A stretch of DNA of 38,302 bases, from contig JBBINH010000029.1 of assembly GCA_037443945.1 (NCBI GenBank), positions 1 to 38,302 of the forward strand. Direction: 5' to 3'. Position 1 is the stretch's first letter; every line of letters starts with the position of its first letter. The notes beneath the pieces were generated by a model that was not told the DNA's origin, did no database searches, and saw only the letters and a program-made list of their open reading frames with translations. Source of the stretch: SSF26 sp037443945 (GTDB lineage Bacteria > Chloroflexota > Anaerolineae > J102). Made by a program: the position numbers and the translations under genes. Below are positions 7,996-15,449 of the stretch, in pieces.

Positions 7996-8458
7996 CGGTT
8001 CCGGCCAGGGATTCCAACACCCGGATCAGTTCCTCGACATCGGGAACCTGGTCGAGGCTGTGGACGGCAGCGTAACGCAGAATACCGTTTTTGTCGATGA
8101 TGAAGGAGGCGCGTTCGCAAAAGCCGTCGCGGCGCAGGACGCCGTACGCGGCGGAGGCATGCTTGCCGAAGAAATCGCTCAACAGAAGGAATTCCAAACC
8201 CAATTCGGCCGCAAACGCGCGATGGGAATAGGGACTGTCCGTGCTGATGCCGAGGACAATGGTCTCCAGAGCGCGAAAACGTTCCATCTGCTCCTGCAGA
8301 CCCGGTAACTGCTTCTCGCAGATGGGACTGAAATCGAAGGGATAAAAAGCCAGCAACACGTTGGCTTTGCCGCGAAAGTGGCTCAGACGGACGATCTCGC
8401 CGTTGCTGCCGGGTAGAGCAAAATCAGGAGCGGGTTGACCGGTGGCGGGGAGGGACAT
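7988..8458 (-). CDS. Peroxiredoxin (AhpC/TSA, Bcp/AhpE-like)
   Basis: A 156-residue thiol peroxidase that reduces H2O2 and organic hydroperoxides in the cytoplasm. The active site FYPFDFSPIC (about 38-47) carries the peroxidatic cysteine C47 in the family's PxxxS/TxxC context. One more cysteine (C114 in DGFCERASF) could act as the resolving residue. The fold blocks APDFALPGSNG, LGISTDSPYSH and FIIDKNG are all present and the length is normal. I chose the ATG at 8458, which follows the stop of the upstream gene by 2 bases; a TTG overlapping that stop (8464) is an alternative. Its 3' end overlaps the FAD oxidoreductase, which suggests a shared role in redox balance. Confidence 0.9.
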   Translation of the reverse strand: MSLPATGQPAPDFALPGSNGEIVRLSHFRGKANVLLAFYPFDFSPICEKQLPGLQEQMERFRALETIVLGISTDSPYSHRAFAAELGLEFLLLSDFFGKHASAAYGVLRRDGFCERASFIIDKNGILRYAAVHSLDQVPDVEELIRVLESLAGTDG

Positions 8459-8460
8459 CG

Positions 8461-8808
8461 TCAAGGAGTGGTTTGGACTTCGGTCGGTTTGGTGCGGCTG
8501 CTCTGATAAGCGGCCAGGTCGCGTTGCGCCTGGGCATACATCTGCAGCAGGTCTTCATCGCTGCCTTTGAACTGCGTCACGCTTTGCACGGCGCAGGCCT
8601 CACAGCCGCGCATGAACTTGTAACTGCCGCTGTAGCATTTGAGACAACCGTCGAGACGGATCATCAGCAGGCAAAAGGCCAGCTTGTCGGGGTGCATCTC
8701 CGGCAAGGGGCTGATCCGGTCCACCAGGGCCGCCCATTCGGGGCCCTTCAGGTTGCGCAAACGCGGGATCAGGGTGACGGGAAAGAGGATCTCGGCTTTG
8801 GGATACAT
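8461..8808 (-). CDS. Small four-cysteine protein of unknown function
   Basis: A 115-residue protein that I do not recognise. Its centre contains two cysteine pairs spaced as C-x2-C-x10-C-x2-C (DGCLKC ... RGCEACA, about residues 54-73), which would suit a zinc or Fe-S site or a redox disulfide pair. The N-terminal half is mildly hydrophobic (EILFPVTLIPRL) without a clear signal peptide, and the C-terminus is polar. The stop is 2 bases from the peroxiredoxin start, making it the first gene of the peroxiredoxin, FAD oxidoreductase, mrp operon. That position hints at a redox or metal-related role, but this is inference. The start may be the ATG at 8808 or a TTG at 8826; neither has an obvious Shine-Dalgarno sequence. 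Confidence 0.7.
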   Translation of the reverse strand: MYPKAEILFPVTLIPRLRNLKGPEWAALVDRISPLPEMHPDKLAFCLLMIRLDGCLKCYSGSYKFMRGCEACAVQSVTQFKGSDEDLLQMYAQAQRDLAAYQSSRTKPTEVQTTP

Positions 8809-8880
8809 GACGAGAAAGCCGGACAAAGCATAAACCGGTCAGGTCCCGGCCATGGTGGCGATGGGAGCCTGTTCGGACAA

Positions 8881-8913
8881 GCTCAAAAACGCTCGGGAGG
8901 AAGCCCGAGCGTT
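8881..8913 (-). terminator. Intrinsic terminator of the nuo operon
   Basis: On the minus strand a perfect 10-bp stem (8904-8913 pairing with 8888-8897, core CGCTCGGG) encloses a 6-base loop and runs into a T-rich tail (TTTTGAGC at 8887-8881; the stem itself ends in A-U pairs). It lies 47 bases after the stop of the DUF1858 gene and before the next minus-strand operon, so it separates the two. Confidence 0.85.
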
Positions 8914-8959
8914 GCCAGATGGGAGGGTCGAAAGACGGCGCCGGCTACACCGCCGGGGG

Positions 8960-9415
8960 TTATTCCAATTCGATGGGCGCACGATGACCAACGCCGGTCA
9001 TGGCGGGCGGCTTGCCGTTGTGTAAAGCCGCCAGCAGAGCCGCCTGGTCGACGTTCAGGCGGGCGCAGGCAGCAGCCAGCGTCTCTTCGGGGGACACGGC
9101 GCAACTGTGGCAGCCGCCTATGTGAAAGCTGGCCAGGATGGCCTCGGCATAGGGATGGGTGGCCTGGATTTCGCCGATGGTCGTCTCCGGGCCGTAGTGG
9201 AGTTGACCGGTCGCCTGGCGGATGGTGAAACGGAGTTCTTGCGCCGTCTCCTCGAGCTGTCTTTTGAGCTCGTCGAGACGGAGATTCTGATCGTAGAGCT
9301 GCCCGCTCAGGCGCTCCAGCCGACGACGCAGATCGGTTGCTTGCCGCTGAGCCGCCCAGGCATAGATGAGCGCCGCCAGCGCTATCACCAGCGCAACAAT
9401 AACGGGCACAAGCAT
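8960..9415 (-). CDS. Membrane-anchored coiled-coil protein with a DUF1858 redox-disulfide domain
   Basis: A 151-residue protein with three parts. Residues 2-21 form one membrane segment (LVPVIVALVIALAALIYAW). Residues 23-70 are a charged heptad-rich coiled coil. Residues about 75-140 match the DUF1858 domain (also called hybrid-cluster-protein-associated redox disulfide domain, related to the ScdA N-terminus), with its core HIGGCHSCAVSPEETL holding a CxxC pair. DUF1858 is thought to bind or sense via the cysteines, but no reaction is established. It is the last gene before a strong terminator and follows the UPF0173 gene by 69 bases, so it probably belongs to the complex I transcript. The topology suggests the CxxC domain faces the cytoplasm next to membrane-bound complex I. 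Confidence 0.75.
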   Translation of the reverse strand: MLVPVIVALVIALAALIYAWAAQRQATDLRRRLERLSGQLYDQNLRLDELKRQLEETAQELRFTIRQATGQLHYGPETTIGEIQATHPYAEAILASFHIGGCHSCAVSPEETLAAACARLNVDQAALLAALHNGKPPAMTGVGHRAPIELE

Positions 9416-9484
9416 GGTTCGGGACTCCAGATGGGATGAAACAGAAGTCGGGAAAACCGTACTCCGGGATGGATCGTCCTGTGC

Positions 9485-10174
9485 TCAGGCCAGATCGAAC
9501 GTCTCTTCCGGGTGCATGAGGACACACCGGGCCGAAGTTTCGGCATGGCAACGGGCCTGGAACTCTTCGGCATCGACCTCGATATAAGGCCAGGTGCCGA
9601 AATGGCAGGGGATGACGGTTTTGGGCTCGATGAGCTTGACGGCTTTGATGGCGTCATCCGGCCCCATGGTGAAGTTGTCGCCGATGCAGAGGATGGCCAC
9701 ATCCACGTGGTCATCGGCCAGCCATTTCATGTCGTAGGTCAGGGCCGTATCGCCGGAGAAGTAAATGGTTTTGCCGGCATTCAGCTTGAGCAGAAAGCCC
9801 GCCGGGTTCCCGCCGTAGGAACCGTCGGGCAGGCCGGAGCCGTGATGGGCGATGGTCATCTTGCAACGACCAAAGGGAAACCGGTTGCCGCCGCCGATGT
9901 GGAGGGGGTGAACGTTTTTGACGCCTTGCCTGTCCAGCCAACCCAGGATTTCGTAGTTGCAGATGACAAGGGCGCCGGTGCGTTTGGCAATGGCGACGGC
10001 ATCGCCCACATGGTCACCATGGCCGTGGGAGAGGAGGATGAAATCCGCCTGGACCTGGTCGGGACCGATTTTGGCCAGGGGATTGCCGGTGAAGAAGGGG
10101 TCGATGAGGATGTGCTTACCGTCGGCTACGACGGTAAAACAGGCATGACCGTGATAGATAATGGAGACGGACAT
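9485..10174 (-). CDS. UPF0173-family metallo-beta-lactamase-fold hydrolase
   Basis: A 229-residue protein with the compact MBL fold of the UPF0173 family (E. coli-type metal-dependent hydrolases of this length). The binuclear metal site is visible as SHGHGDHVGD (about 49-58), with further ligands in IAHHGSG, the aspartate in FSGDTAL, and the histidine in PCHFGT. The reaction of this family is unknown. A textbook Shine-Dalgarno sequence (AGGAGG) lies 6 bases before the ATG. It starts 26 bases after the stop of nuoI, so it is in the same transcript. Confidence 0.9.
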   Translation of the reverse strand: MSVSIIYHGHACFTVVADGKHILIDPFFTGNPLAKIGPDQVQADFILLSHGHGDHVGDAVAIAKRTGALVICNYEILGWLDRQGVKNVHPLHIGGGNRFPFGRCKMTIAHHGSGLPDGSYGGNPAGFLLKLNAGKTIYFSGDTALTYDMKWLADDHVDVAILCIGDNFTMGPDDAIKAVKLIEPKTVIPCHFGTWPYIEVDAEEFQARCHAETSARCVLMHPEETFDLA

Positions 10175-10200
10175 GGCATTCCTCCTGAAAAGGACGACGC

Positions 10201-11136
10201 TTACAGCTTGACCTCTTTCCCCTCGGCTTTGCGCCGCTCACGATAGTGGAGCAGTTGCTTTTCGCGCAGCTCCATAATGCGCGGCCAGGGTACACCGCTG
10301 GGACTGGTGCCTTCGGCCGGGACCGGCGGCAAGGGCAGACTCGAACGGATGATCTCACCGGTGTAGCCTTCGGGGATAGGCGAATAATGACGCCCCTTGG
10401 GTTTAGCGCGGGCGGCCGGAGCGGGTGTAGGCGCCTCCGCAGTGGGTGGGGGTGCCGCCGGAGCGGCCGCCGGAGCCGCTGCCGCCGGGGCGGCCTGAGG
10501 CTCCGGTTTGGGGGCCGGCGGAACTTGTTTTTTCGGTTCGGGTTTGGCCTTTTCGGCCTTCTTGCCCTTCTTCGCCTTGGCCGACTCGGCGGCCCAGGCC
10601 TTCGGATAGAGGGCGGCGTAGTAGCTGGTGGGAACGCTCAGCTCGGCTTTGTTGTAGATCAGGCCGGGGAACCGATCGTAGGTGGCCAGCTCGTAGTCGT
10701 GGTTCATCTTGATGGCGTCGAAGGGGCAATACTCGGCACAAAAACCACAACTCATGCAGATGCTGGCGTCGATGAAGAACTCGGCCGGCCGGGTAATGGG
10801 TTTACCGCTGGCATCCTGGTCGCGCACGATCCAGATGCATTGCGGCGGACACACCTTGGCGCAGATGCCGCAAGCGGTGCAACGGTCCTCCCCGGTGTCT
10901 TCCTCGTAGATGAGCATGGGGATATAGCGGAAGTTCTCCGGCAGTTCGCGGCGCTCTTCGGGGTATTGGATGGTGAAAATGCCGCGCATATCGGTAGGCT
11001 GCCGCAAAATCTTGCCCTTGGAGGTCTCGTAGGCATCGCGATAGCGGGCCGTATCGCGCGAAAGGTCATCGACAAAGGTCGTGATGGTGCGCTTAAGGGT
11101 AACGCCGAGTCCGCGCAGAATACCAAGTCCGTACAT
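10201..11136 (-). CDS. nuoI: NADH-quinone oxidoreductase subunit I with a long C-terminal tail
   Basis: Ferredoxin-like subunit of respiratory complex I that holds clusters N6a and N6b in the peripheral arm. Both 4Fe-4S motifs are intact: CTACGICAKVCP (C86, C89, C92, C96) and CMSCGFCAEYCP (C127, C130, C133, C137). The core ends near residue 180, where typical NuoI proteins stop. Here the chain runs to 311 residues: a Lys-rich part (about 186-203), a Pro/Ala-rich low-complexity stretch (about 204-245), then a less repetitive end (about 248-311, with YSPIPEGYTGEIIR) that may be a real binding segment. A Shine-Dalgarno sequence (AAGGAAG) precedes the start. It follows nuoCD by 15 bases. Confidence 0.93.
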   Translation of the reverse strand: MYGLGILRGLGVTLKRTITTFVDDLSRDTARYRDAYETSKGKILRQPTDMRGIFTIQYPEERRELPENFRYIPMLIYEEDTGEDRCTACGICAKVCPPQCIWIVRDQDASGKPITRPAEFFIDASICMSCGFCAEYCPFDAIKMNHDYELATYDRFPGLIYNKAELSVPTSYYAALYPKAWAAESAKAKKGKKAEKAKPEPKKQVPPAPKPEPQAAPAAAAPAAAPAAPPPTAEAPTPAPAARAKPKGRHYSPIPEGYTGEIIRSSLPLPPVPAEGTSPSGVPWPRIMELREKQLLHYRERRKAEGKEVKL

Positions 11137-11151
11137 GCGTGCTCTTCCTTG

Positions 11152-12924
11152 CTAACGATCGGTCTCACCGAGGACGATATCGATGGCGCCGAGCGTGATG
11201 ATGGCATCGGCGATTTTGTAACCGATGGACATGGGGGCCAGGCTGTTCAGATTGATGTACGACGGCGCCCGAATGTGATAGCGCCAGGGGTTGTCCGACC
11301 CATCGGAAACGACGTAAAACCCCAGCTCGCCCTTGGGACCCTCGACGGCGGCGTAGGATTCGCCTTTTTCCACGCGGGTGACGTAAGAGGGCTTGCCGTT
11401 CATGATGGGGCCATCGGGGATCTGGTCCAGGGCCTGTTTGAGGATCCGCACCGACTGGCGCATCTCGCCGATCCGCACCTTGTAGCGCGCATAGACATCA
11501 CAACCGTCATCGGTGACGACATCGAACTCGAAACGGTCGTAGATGCTGTAGGGCCGGGCGCGACGCACATCGTAGGGTACACCGCTGGCACGCAACATGG
11601 GGCCGCAGACGCTGAGGGCAACGGCATCTTCGGCCGAAAGCAGGCCGACGCCGATGCAGCGGGCCATCAGGATCTCGTTCGTGGTCAGATAGGTCTCCAG
11701 CTCGTCGATCTTGCGCTCCAGACGGTTGAAGACGATGTCGCGACAACGAGTGAGCCAGTCGTCATCCACGTCGCGCACAACCCCGCCGAAACGCATGTAG
11801 TTGCACATCATGCGGCTGCCGGCCGCGGCCTCGAACAGGTCCAGGATCAGCTCGCGCTCCTCGATGGTATAAAGGGCCGGGGTGAAAAAGGCTCCCAGGT
11901 CGTTGAGCAAGAAGCCGACCGACCACATGTGATTGCAGATCCGGGTCAGTTCGGCCATGATCACCCGCAGGTACTCGGCCCGTTCCGGTGGTTTGCCCCG
12001 GTCGCCCATCAGCTTTTCCACCGCCAGGACATAGCCGAAATTGTTCGACATGCTGGAGAGATAATCCAGGCGGTCGGTGAAGGGGATATTCCCCAGCCAG
12101 GTGTTGCGCTCACCGATTTTTTCGTGGTTGCGGTGCAAATAGCCGCATTCCGGCTCCAGCCCGACAATCGTCTCGCCGTTCAGGGCCACGATCATCCGAA
12201 AAACACCGTGGGTGGAGGGATGCTGCGGCCCCATATTGACGACGATATGCTCGGTTTTGAGGGAAGCCCATTCCGGTGGTTCGTAGATGACGGGAAGAGG
12301 GGGTGGCGCCGGGGTAAAGGTATCGGGGTCCCAACCGGCCGGATAGCGCACATTGTCGCCCCAGGGCACGCGATCCTCGGCCCATTGATAATGGCCTGCG
12401 GGCCAGCGACTCTTGAACGGCTTATGCTCTTCCTCGTAATAGGGTTCTTTCCAGTCCTTGCGCATGGGATGGCCATGGAAGCCTTCCCACAGGAAGATGC
12501 GTCGCAGCCGGGGATGGCCCTGGAAGCGAATGCCGAAGAGATCGTAAGCCTCCCGTTCCTGGAGATCGGCGCCCGGATAGACCTTGATCAGGCTGGGAAG
12601 CTGGGGATCGTCTTCGGGCAAGCGCACCTTGAGGACAATCCCGTCCCCGCCCTTTTTCGTGTTGAAGAGGTGGTAAACCACCTCAAAACGGTCGGCGGCC
12701 GTGCGGCCCTCAAAGCCCAGATAATCGACAGCCGTCAGACAGGACAGGTAGTCGAAGCCCTGCCGGTTACGCAGGTACAGGGCCAGGTCGATCAGCTTGT
12801 CGCGGTTGACGATCAGAGCCGGTGTCCCGCTGATATCGCCCTTTTCGATACCGAGGACGGCGCCGGGCACAGCCTGGTCATAAGTGGCCAACCATTCGGG
12901 AGCAAGGGTATCGGCAATAGCCAT
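11152..12924 (-). CDS. nuoCD: NADH-quinone oxidoreductase fused subunit C/D
   Basis: A 590-residue fusion of the two complex I subunits that flank the quinone site. Residues 1-165 are NuoC (30-kDa subunit; QEREAYDLFGIRFQGHP is its signature, about 122-138). A linker of about 60 residues rich in Trp and Pro follows. NuoD (49-kDa subunit) runs from about 230 to 590, with NMGPQHPSTHGVFR, ECGYLHRNHEKIGE and the C-terminal LGAIDIVLGETDR. The His-Pro-Ser-Thr-His loop that lines the quinone pocket is intact. A strong Shine-Dalgarno sequence (AGGAGG) precedes the ATG. The start lies one base from the nuoB stop. The C-D fusion is found in E. coli and several other groups. Confidence 0.95.
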   Translation of the reverse strand: MAIADTLAPEWLATYDQAVPGAVLGIEKGDISGTPALIVNRDKLIDLALYLRNRQGFDYLSCLTAVDYLGFEGRTAADRFEVVYHLFNTKKGGDGIVLKVRLPEDDPQLPSLIKVYPGADLQEREAYDLFGIRFQGHPRLRRIFLWEGFHGHPMRKDWKEPYYEEEHKPFKSRWPAGHYQWAEDRVPWGDNVRYPAGWDPDTFTPAPPPLPVIYEPPEWASLKTEHIVVNMGPQHPSTHGVFRMIVALNGETIVGLEPECGYLHRNHEKIGERNTWLGNIPFTDRLDYLSSMSNNFGYVLAVEKLMGDRGKPPERAEYLRVIMAELTRICNHMWSVGFLLNDLGAFFTPALYTIEERELILDLFEAAAGSRMMCNYMRFGGVVRDVDDDWLTRCRDIVFNRLERKIDELETYLTTNEILMARCIGVGLLSAEDAVALSVCGPMLRASGVPYDVRRARPYSIYDRFEFDVVTDDGCDVYARYKVRIGEMRQSVRILKQALDQIPDGPIMNGKPSYVTRVEKGESYAAVEGPKGELGFYVVSDGSDNPWRYHIRAPSYINLNSLAPMSIGYKIADAIITLGAIDIVLGETDR

Positions 12925-12925
12925 G

Positions 12926-13558
12926 TCATGCCTCCTGTACCACGGGGGTCTCGGCGGCAGCCTGCCGCATGGTCAGACGACGGATTTCCTCGGCCCGATC
13001 CGGCAAAAAGATATCCGGGCCGAGTTCAGGGATGGTCACCGCGCGTGGGGTCTCGCGGCGATACCAGGGGACCGTGCGCAGCGACTGATTCCGCACCTTC
13101 TCATGGAGTTTGAGGATGCCGTACAGAAGCGCTTCGGGCGTGGGCGGACAGCCGGGCACGTAGACATCCACCGGGAGATACTTGTCAATCCCGGAAACGA
13201 CGTTGTAACCCTCTTTGAACGGCCCGCCGCCGGTAGCACAGGCGCCCATGCTGAGGACATAGCGCGGTTCGGCCATCTGGTTGTACAGCCGGACAATGGT
13301 GGGGACCATCTTCTTGGTCACCGTGCCCGAGACGATCATAAGGTCGCACTGCCGCGGGGAAGGCCGCATCACCTCCATGCCGAAACGGGCCAGATCGTAG
13401 CGACCGGCAGCCGTGCAGATCATCTCGATGGCACAACAGGCCAGGCCGAACAGCATCGGCCACATGCTATTTTGCCGACTCCAGTTGTAAAGAAAATCCA
13501 AGGAGGTCAGAAAAACGTTCTGTTTTAGTTCCTGCGGGAGATCGTTATCGTTAGCCAT
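12926..13558 (-). CDS. nuoB: NADH-quinone oxidoreductase subunit B
   Basis: A 210-residue subunit that carries the terminal cluster N2, which passes electrons to quinone. The four cysteine ligands are present: the tandem CC in FGLACCAIEM (C41, C42), C107 in SMGACATGGG and C137 in YVPGCPPT. I start it at the ATG at 13558 because AAAGGA lies at a suitable distance upstream; a second in-frame ATG lies at 13576. It is the first gene of the operon nuoB-nuoCD-nuoI-UPF0173-DUF1858. No nuoA, nuoEFG or membrane-arm genes are in the window, so the remaining subunits must lie elsewhere. Confidence 0.95.
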   Translation of the reverse strand: MANDNDLPQELKQNVFLTSLDFLYNWSRQNSMWPMLFGLACCAIEMICTAAGRYDLARFGMEVMRPSPRQCDLMIVSGTVTKKMVPTIVRLYNQMAEPRYVLSMGACATGGGPFKEGYNVVSGIDKYLPVDVYVPGCPPTPEALLYGILKLHEKVRNQSLRTVPWYRRETPRAVTIPELGPDIFLPDRAEEIRRLTMRQAAAETPVVQEA

Positions 13559-13680
13559 ACCCGATCCTTTGGTCATACAACAAGCGAAAACAGACGGTGC
13601 CCGCTCCGATGTCGGCCTTAGATGGTGATCGCCGCCTTAGCGGAAGAACACGAGGCCCCACCGAGAGGGAAGCCGTACCG

Positions 13681-13710
13681 ATTATAGCAATCCCCAGGGA
13701 GCAGTGTCAA
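13681..13710 (-). promoter_or_regulatory. Sigma-70 type promoter of the nuo operon
   Basis: On the minus strand a perfect -35 box TTGACA (13710-13705) and a perfect -10 box TATAAT (13686-13681) are separated by 18 bases. Transcription would begin near 13674, about 115 bases ahead of the nuoB ATG, leaving a fairly long leader. Both hexamers being consensus is rare in this window and implies strong expression. Confidence 0.82.
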
Positions 13711-13714
13711 GGAA

Positions 13715-13729
13715 AGTTTGTCACAAACT
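13715..13729. promoter_or_regulatory. Palindrome directly upstream of the nuo promoter, possible operator
   Basis: AGTTTG-TCA-CAAACT is a perfect 6-bp inverted repeat with a 3-base centre. It ends 4 bases upstream of the -35 box, centred about 48 bases before the predicted transcription start, where an activator site would be expected. TTTGT...ACAAA recalls short Crp/Fnr-type half-sites, and a Crp/Fnr-like regulator is encoded 4 kb away, but the spacing is not the usual one. The function is inferred from position. Confidence 0.45.
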
Positions 13730-13916
13730 GCCGGCGCCTTTGGCATGGGTGTTTCGCCTTGCGGTAATGACCCACCCGGCTGCCCACCGCCGGGCGCCGA
13801 TGGAGGATCGGCCTCGCTGAGCGTTGGGCCGGACGTCGGCCTGCGCCGACGCGCCCGGTCGGCCCGTAGGCCGTTACCCGCTCATGCACCTCCTGCCCTA
13901 CACCCTTGGAGATGAT
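13730..13916. other. Intergenic stretch without recognisable gene
   Basis: Together with the two promoters this makes up the 453-bp gap between nuoB and the M20 peptidase gene. It is GC-rich, contains a short hairpin (GTCGGC-CTGC-GCCGAC near 13834-13849), and has no open frame with family resemblance. I see no tRNA, riboswitch or repeat family in it. Confidence 0.5.
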
Positions 13917-13945
13917 TTGAGCCTGGCCCGCTTTTTCGTTACACT
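13917..13945 (+). promoter_or_regulatory. Candidate promoter for the M20 peptidase gene
   Basis: TTGAGC (13917-13922) and TACACT (13940-13945) are separated by 17 bases. Each hexamer matches four of six consensus positions. The predicted start near 13952 leaves a leader of about 60 bases before the ATG at 14012. Confidence 0.45.
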
Positions 13946-14011
13946 GCTGCTGGTGGGTTAGCCTGGGCCATCGCCACCACCGGCCCTCTTCTCAGGATTG
14001 CGCTTGCTCTC

Positions 14012-15313
14012 ATGAACGCCGTCTATCATCTTCAGCAGCTCATCCGGCTGGATACCACCAATCCGCCGGGTAATGAAATCCAGGCCGCCGAGTACTTAGC
14101 CGAGGTTTTGGCGGCCGCCGGCTACCGGCCCCAGGTGCTCCTCTCGGCGCCGGGTCGAGGCAATGTCATCGCCCGCTATCGTGGCGATGGCAGTCGGCGT
14201 CCCCTCTTGCTCTACAACCATCTCGATGTGGTCCCCGTCGAGGCCTCGGCCTGGACCCATGACCCCTTCGGCGGCGAGCTGGATGGGGGCTATGTATGGG
14301 GCCGGGGCGCTTTGGATATGAAAAACGTCGTGACCCAGCAACTGATGGTCATGCTGCGTCTGGCGGCCGAACGACCGGCCTTGCGACGCGATGTCATTTT
14401 TGCCGGCTGTGCCGACGAAGAGGCCGGCGGCCGTTACGGCCTGCAGTGGCTGGTCGCCCATCATCGCGAGTTGGTCGATGCGGAGTTGGGTCTCAGCGAA
14501 TCAGGCGGCATCCCCGTTTATCTCAACGGCCGGGCCGTCTTCTTTATCCAGGTAGGCGAAAAAGGCAATTGCCGCCTGATCCTGCGCGCCACCGGTGCGC
14601 CGGGCCACGGCGCTTCGCCCGACTACCGGAACTACGCCGTTCGGCATCTGGCCATCGCCCTCGAACGTCTGACCCGTCACCCGCTGCCCACCCATCTCAC
14701 CCCGACCCTGCGCACGGCCCTGACGACGTTGGCGCCGTTGTTGGGACTCGCTGCCCCTCCGACCGAAGCCGAGGTGGAGGCCTTGCTGGCGCAGTTGCCG
14801 CCCTTTAGCCTGCAAAACATCCTGACCCATACAACGCGCAACTCGGCCGCGCCCACTCTGCTGCGCGCCGGTACCAAAATCAACGTCGTTCCCGGCGTGG
14901 CCGAAGCCGAACTCGACGGTCGCATCCTCCCCGGCCAAACCTGCGCCGATCTGGTGGCCGAGGTTCGTGCCGCCATCGGCGATGACCTGCCGGTCGAAGT
15001 CCTGCATCGGCCTGAACACAACTCCGAACCCCTGGAAGCACCCTCGCAAGGTCCCCTGTGGGAAACCCTGGTGCGCATGTTGCAAAAGCATGCGCCCGGC
15101 GCCGTTGTCGTTCCCATTCTCCTGGCCGGCGGTACCGATGCCAAACACCTGCAGCCGTTGCGCACGCAGACTTATGGCTTCAGCCCCATGCTTTTCCCAC
15201 CCGATTTCGATTGGCGCAGGCTGGTACACGGCCATGATGAGCGCATCCCTGTGAGCGCTCTGGAATGGGGGATCGAAGTCCTCTACGATACCGTGCTCGA
15301 GTTGTGTCGATAA
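14012..15313 (+). CDS. M20-family metallopeptidase (ArgE/DapE/carboxypeptidase G2-like)
   Basis: A 433-residue binuclear zinc hydrolase that removes an acyl or amino-acid group from small amide substrates. The metal and catalytic sites can be followed: NHLDVVP (H70, with catalytic D72), RGALDMKN (bridging D102), DEEAGG (catalytic E136 and ligand E137), an acidic residue in LSESGG (about 170) and the C-terminal histidine in VHGHDERI. The lid/dimerisation domain falls about residues 188-310. It is in the group with the RGxxDMK and HGxDE motifs often labelled M20/M25/M40 or dipeptidase, and the exact substrate cannot be read from sequence. It is probably transcribed alone, since a 136-bp gap with a hairpin follows. 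Confidence 0.9.
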   Translation: MNAVYHLQQLIRLDTTNPPGNEIQAAEYLAEVLAAAGYRPQVLLSAPGRGNVIARYRGDGSRRPLLLYNHLDVVPVEASAWTHDPFGGELDGGYVWGRGALDMKNVVTQQLMVMLRLAAERPALRRDVIFAGCADEEAGGRYGLQWLVAHHRELVDAELGLSESGGIPVYLNGRAVFFIQVGEKGNCRLILRATGAPGHGASPDYRNYAVRHLAIALERLTRHPLPTHLTPTLRTALTTLAPLLGLAAPPTEAEVEALLAQLPPFSLQNILTHTTRNSAAPTLLRAGTKINVVPGVAEAELDGRILPGQTCADLVAEVRAAIGDDLPVEVLHRPEHNSEPLEAPSQGPLWETLVRMLQKHAPGAVVVPILLAGGTDAKHLQPLRTQTYGFSPMLFPPDFDWRRLVHGHDERIPVSALEWGIEVLYDTVLELCR

Positions 15314-15352
15314 GCATGTTGCTTAGCGATTCCGCCTCCTGCAGGTTGATCG

Positions 15353-15371
15353 GCCCCGAACCATTCGGGGC
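15353..15371. repeat. Short perfect hairpin after the M20 peptidase gene
   Basis: GCCCCGAA-CCA-TTCGGGGC: 8-bp arms and a 3-base loop in the 136-bp gap before the epimerase-like gene. No T-run follows, so it is not a classic terminator; it may slow or process the transcript. Confidence 0.45.
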
Positions 15372-15449
15372 GACTTCCGGGCATCGATGGTTATCGACCC
15401 TGCGGGAGACCCGGCTGACCATGATGCGATTTTGGATTCGGCAAGTCCT

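Noticed and set aside
10246..13113. A 955-residue open frame on the plus strand opposite nuoI and nuoCD
   Set aside because: It lies antisense to three well-supported complex I genes, has no family motif, and long antisense frames are expected with this GC-rich codon use.
13718..13915. A 65-codon plus-strand frame upstream of the M20 peptidase
   Set aside because: It lies in the promoter region, is Pro/Arg/Gly-rich from base composition, and has no start signal or family match.
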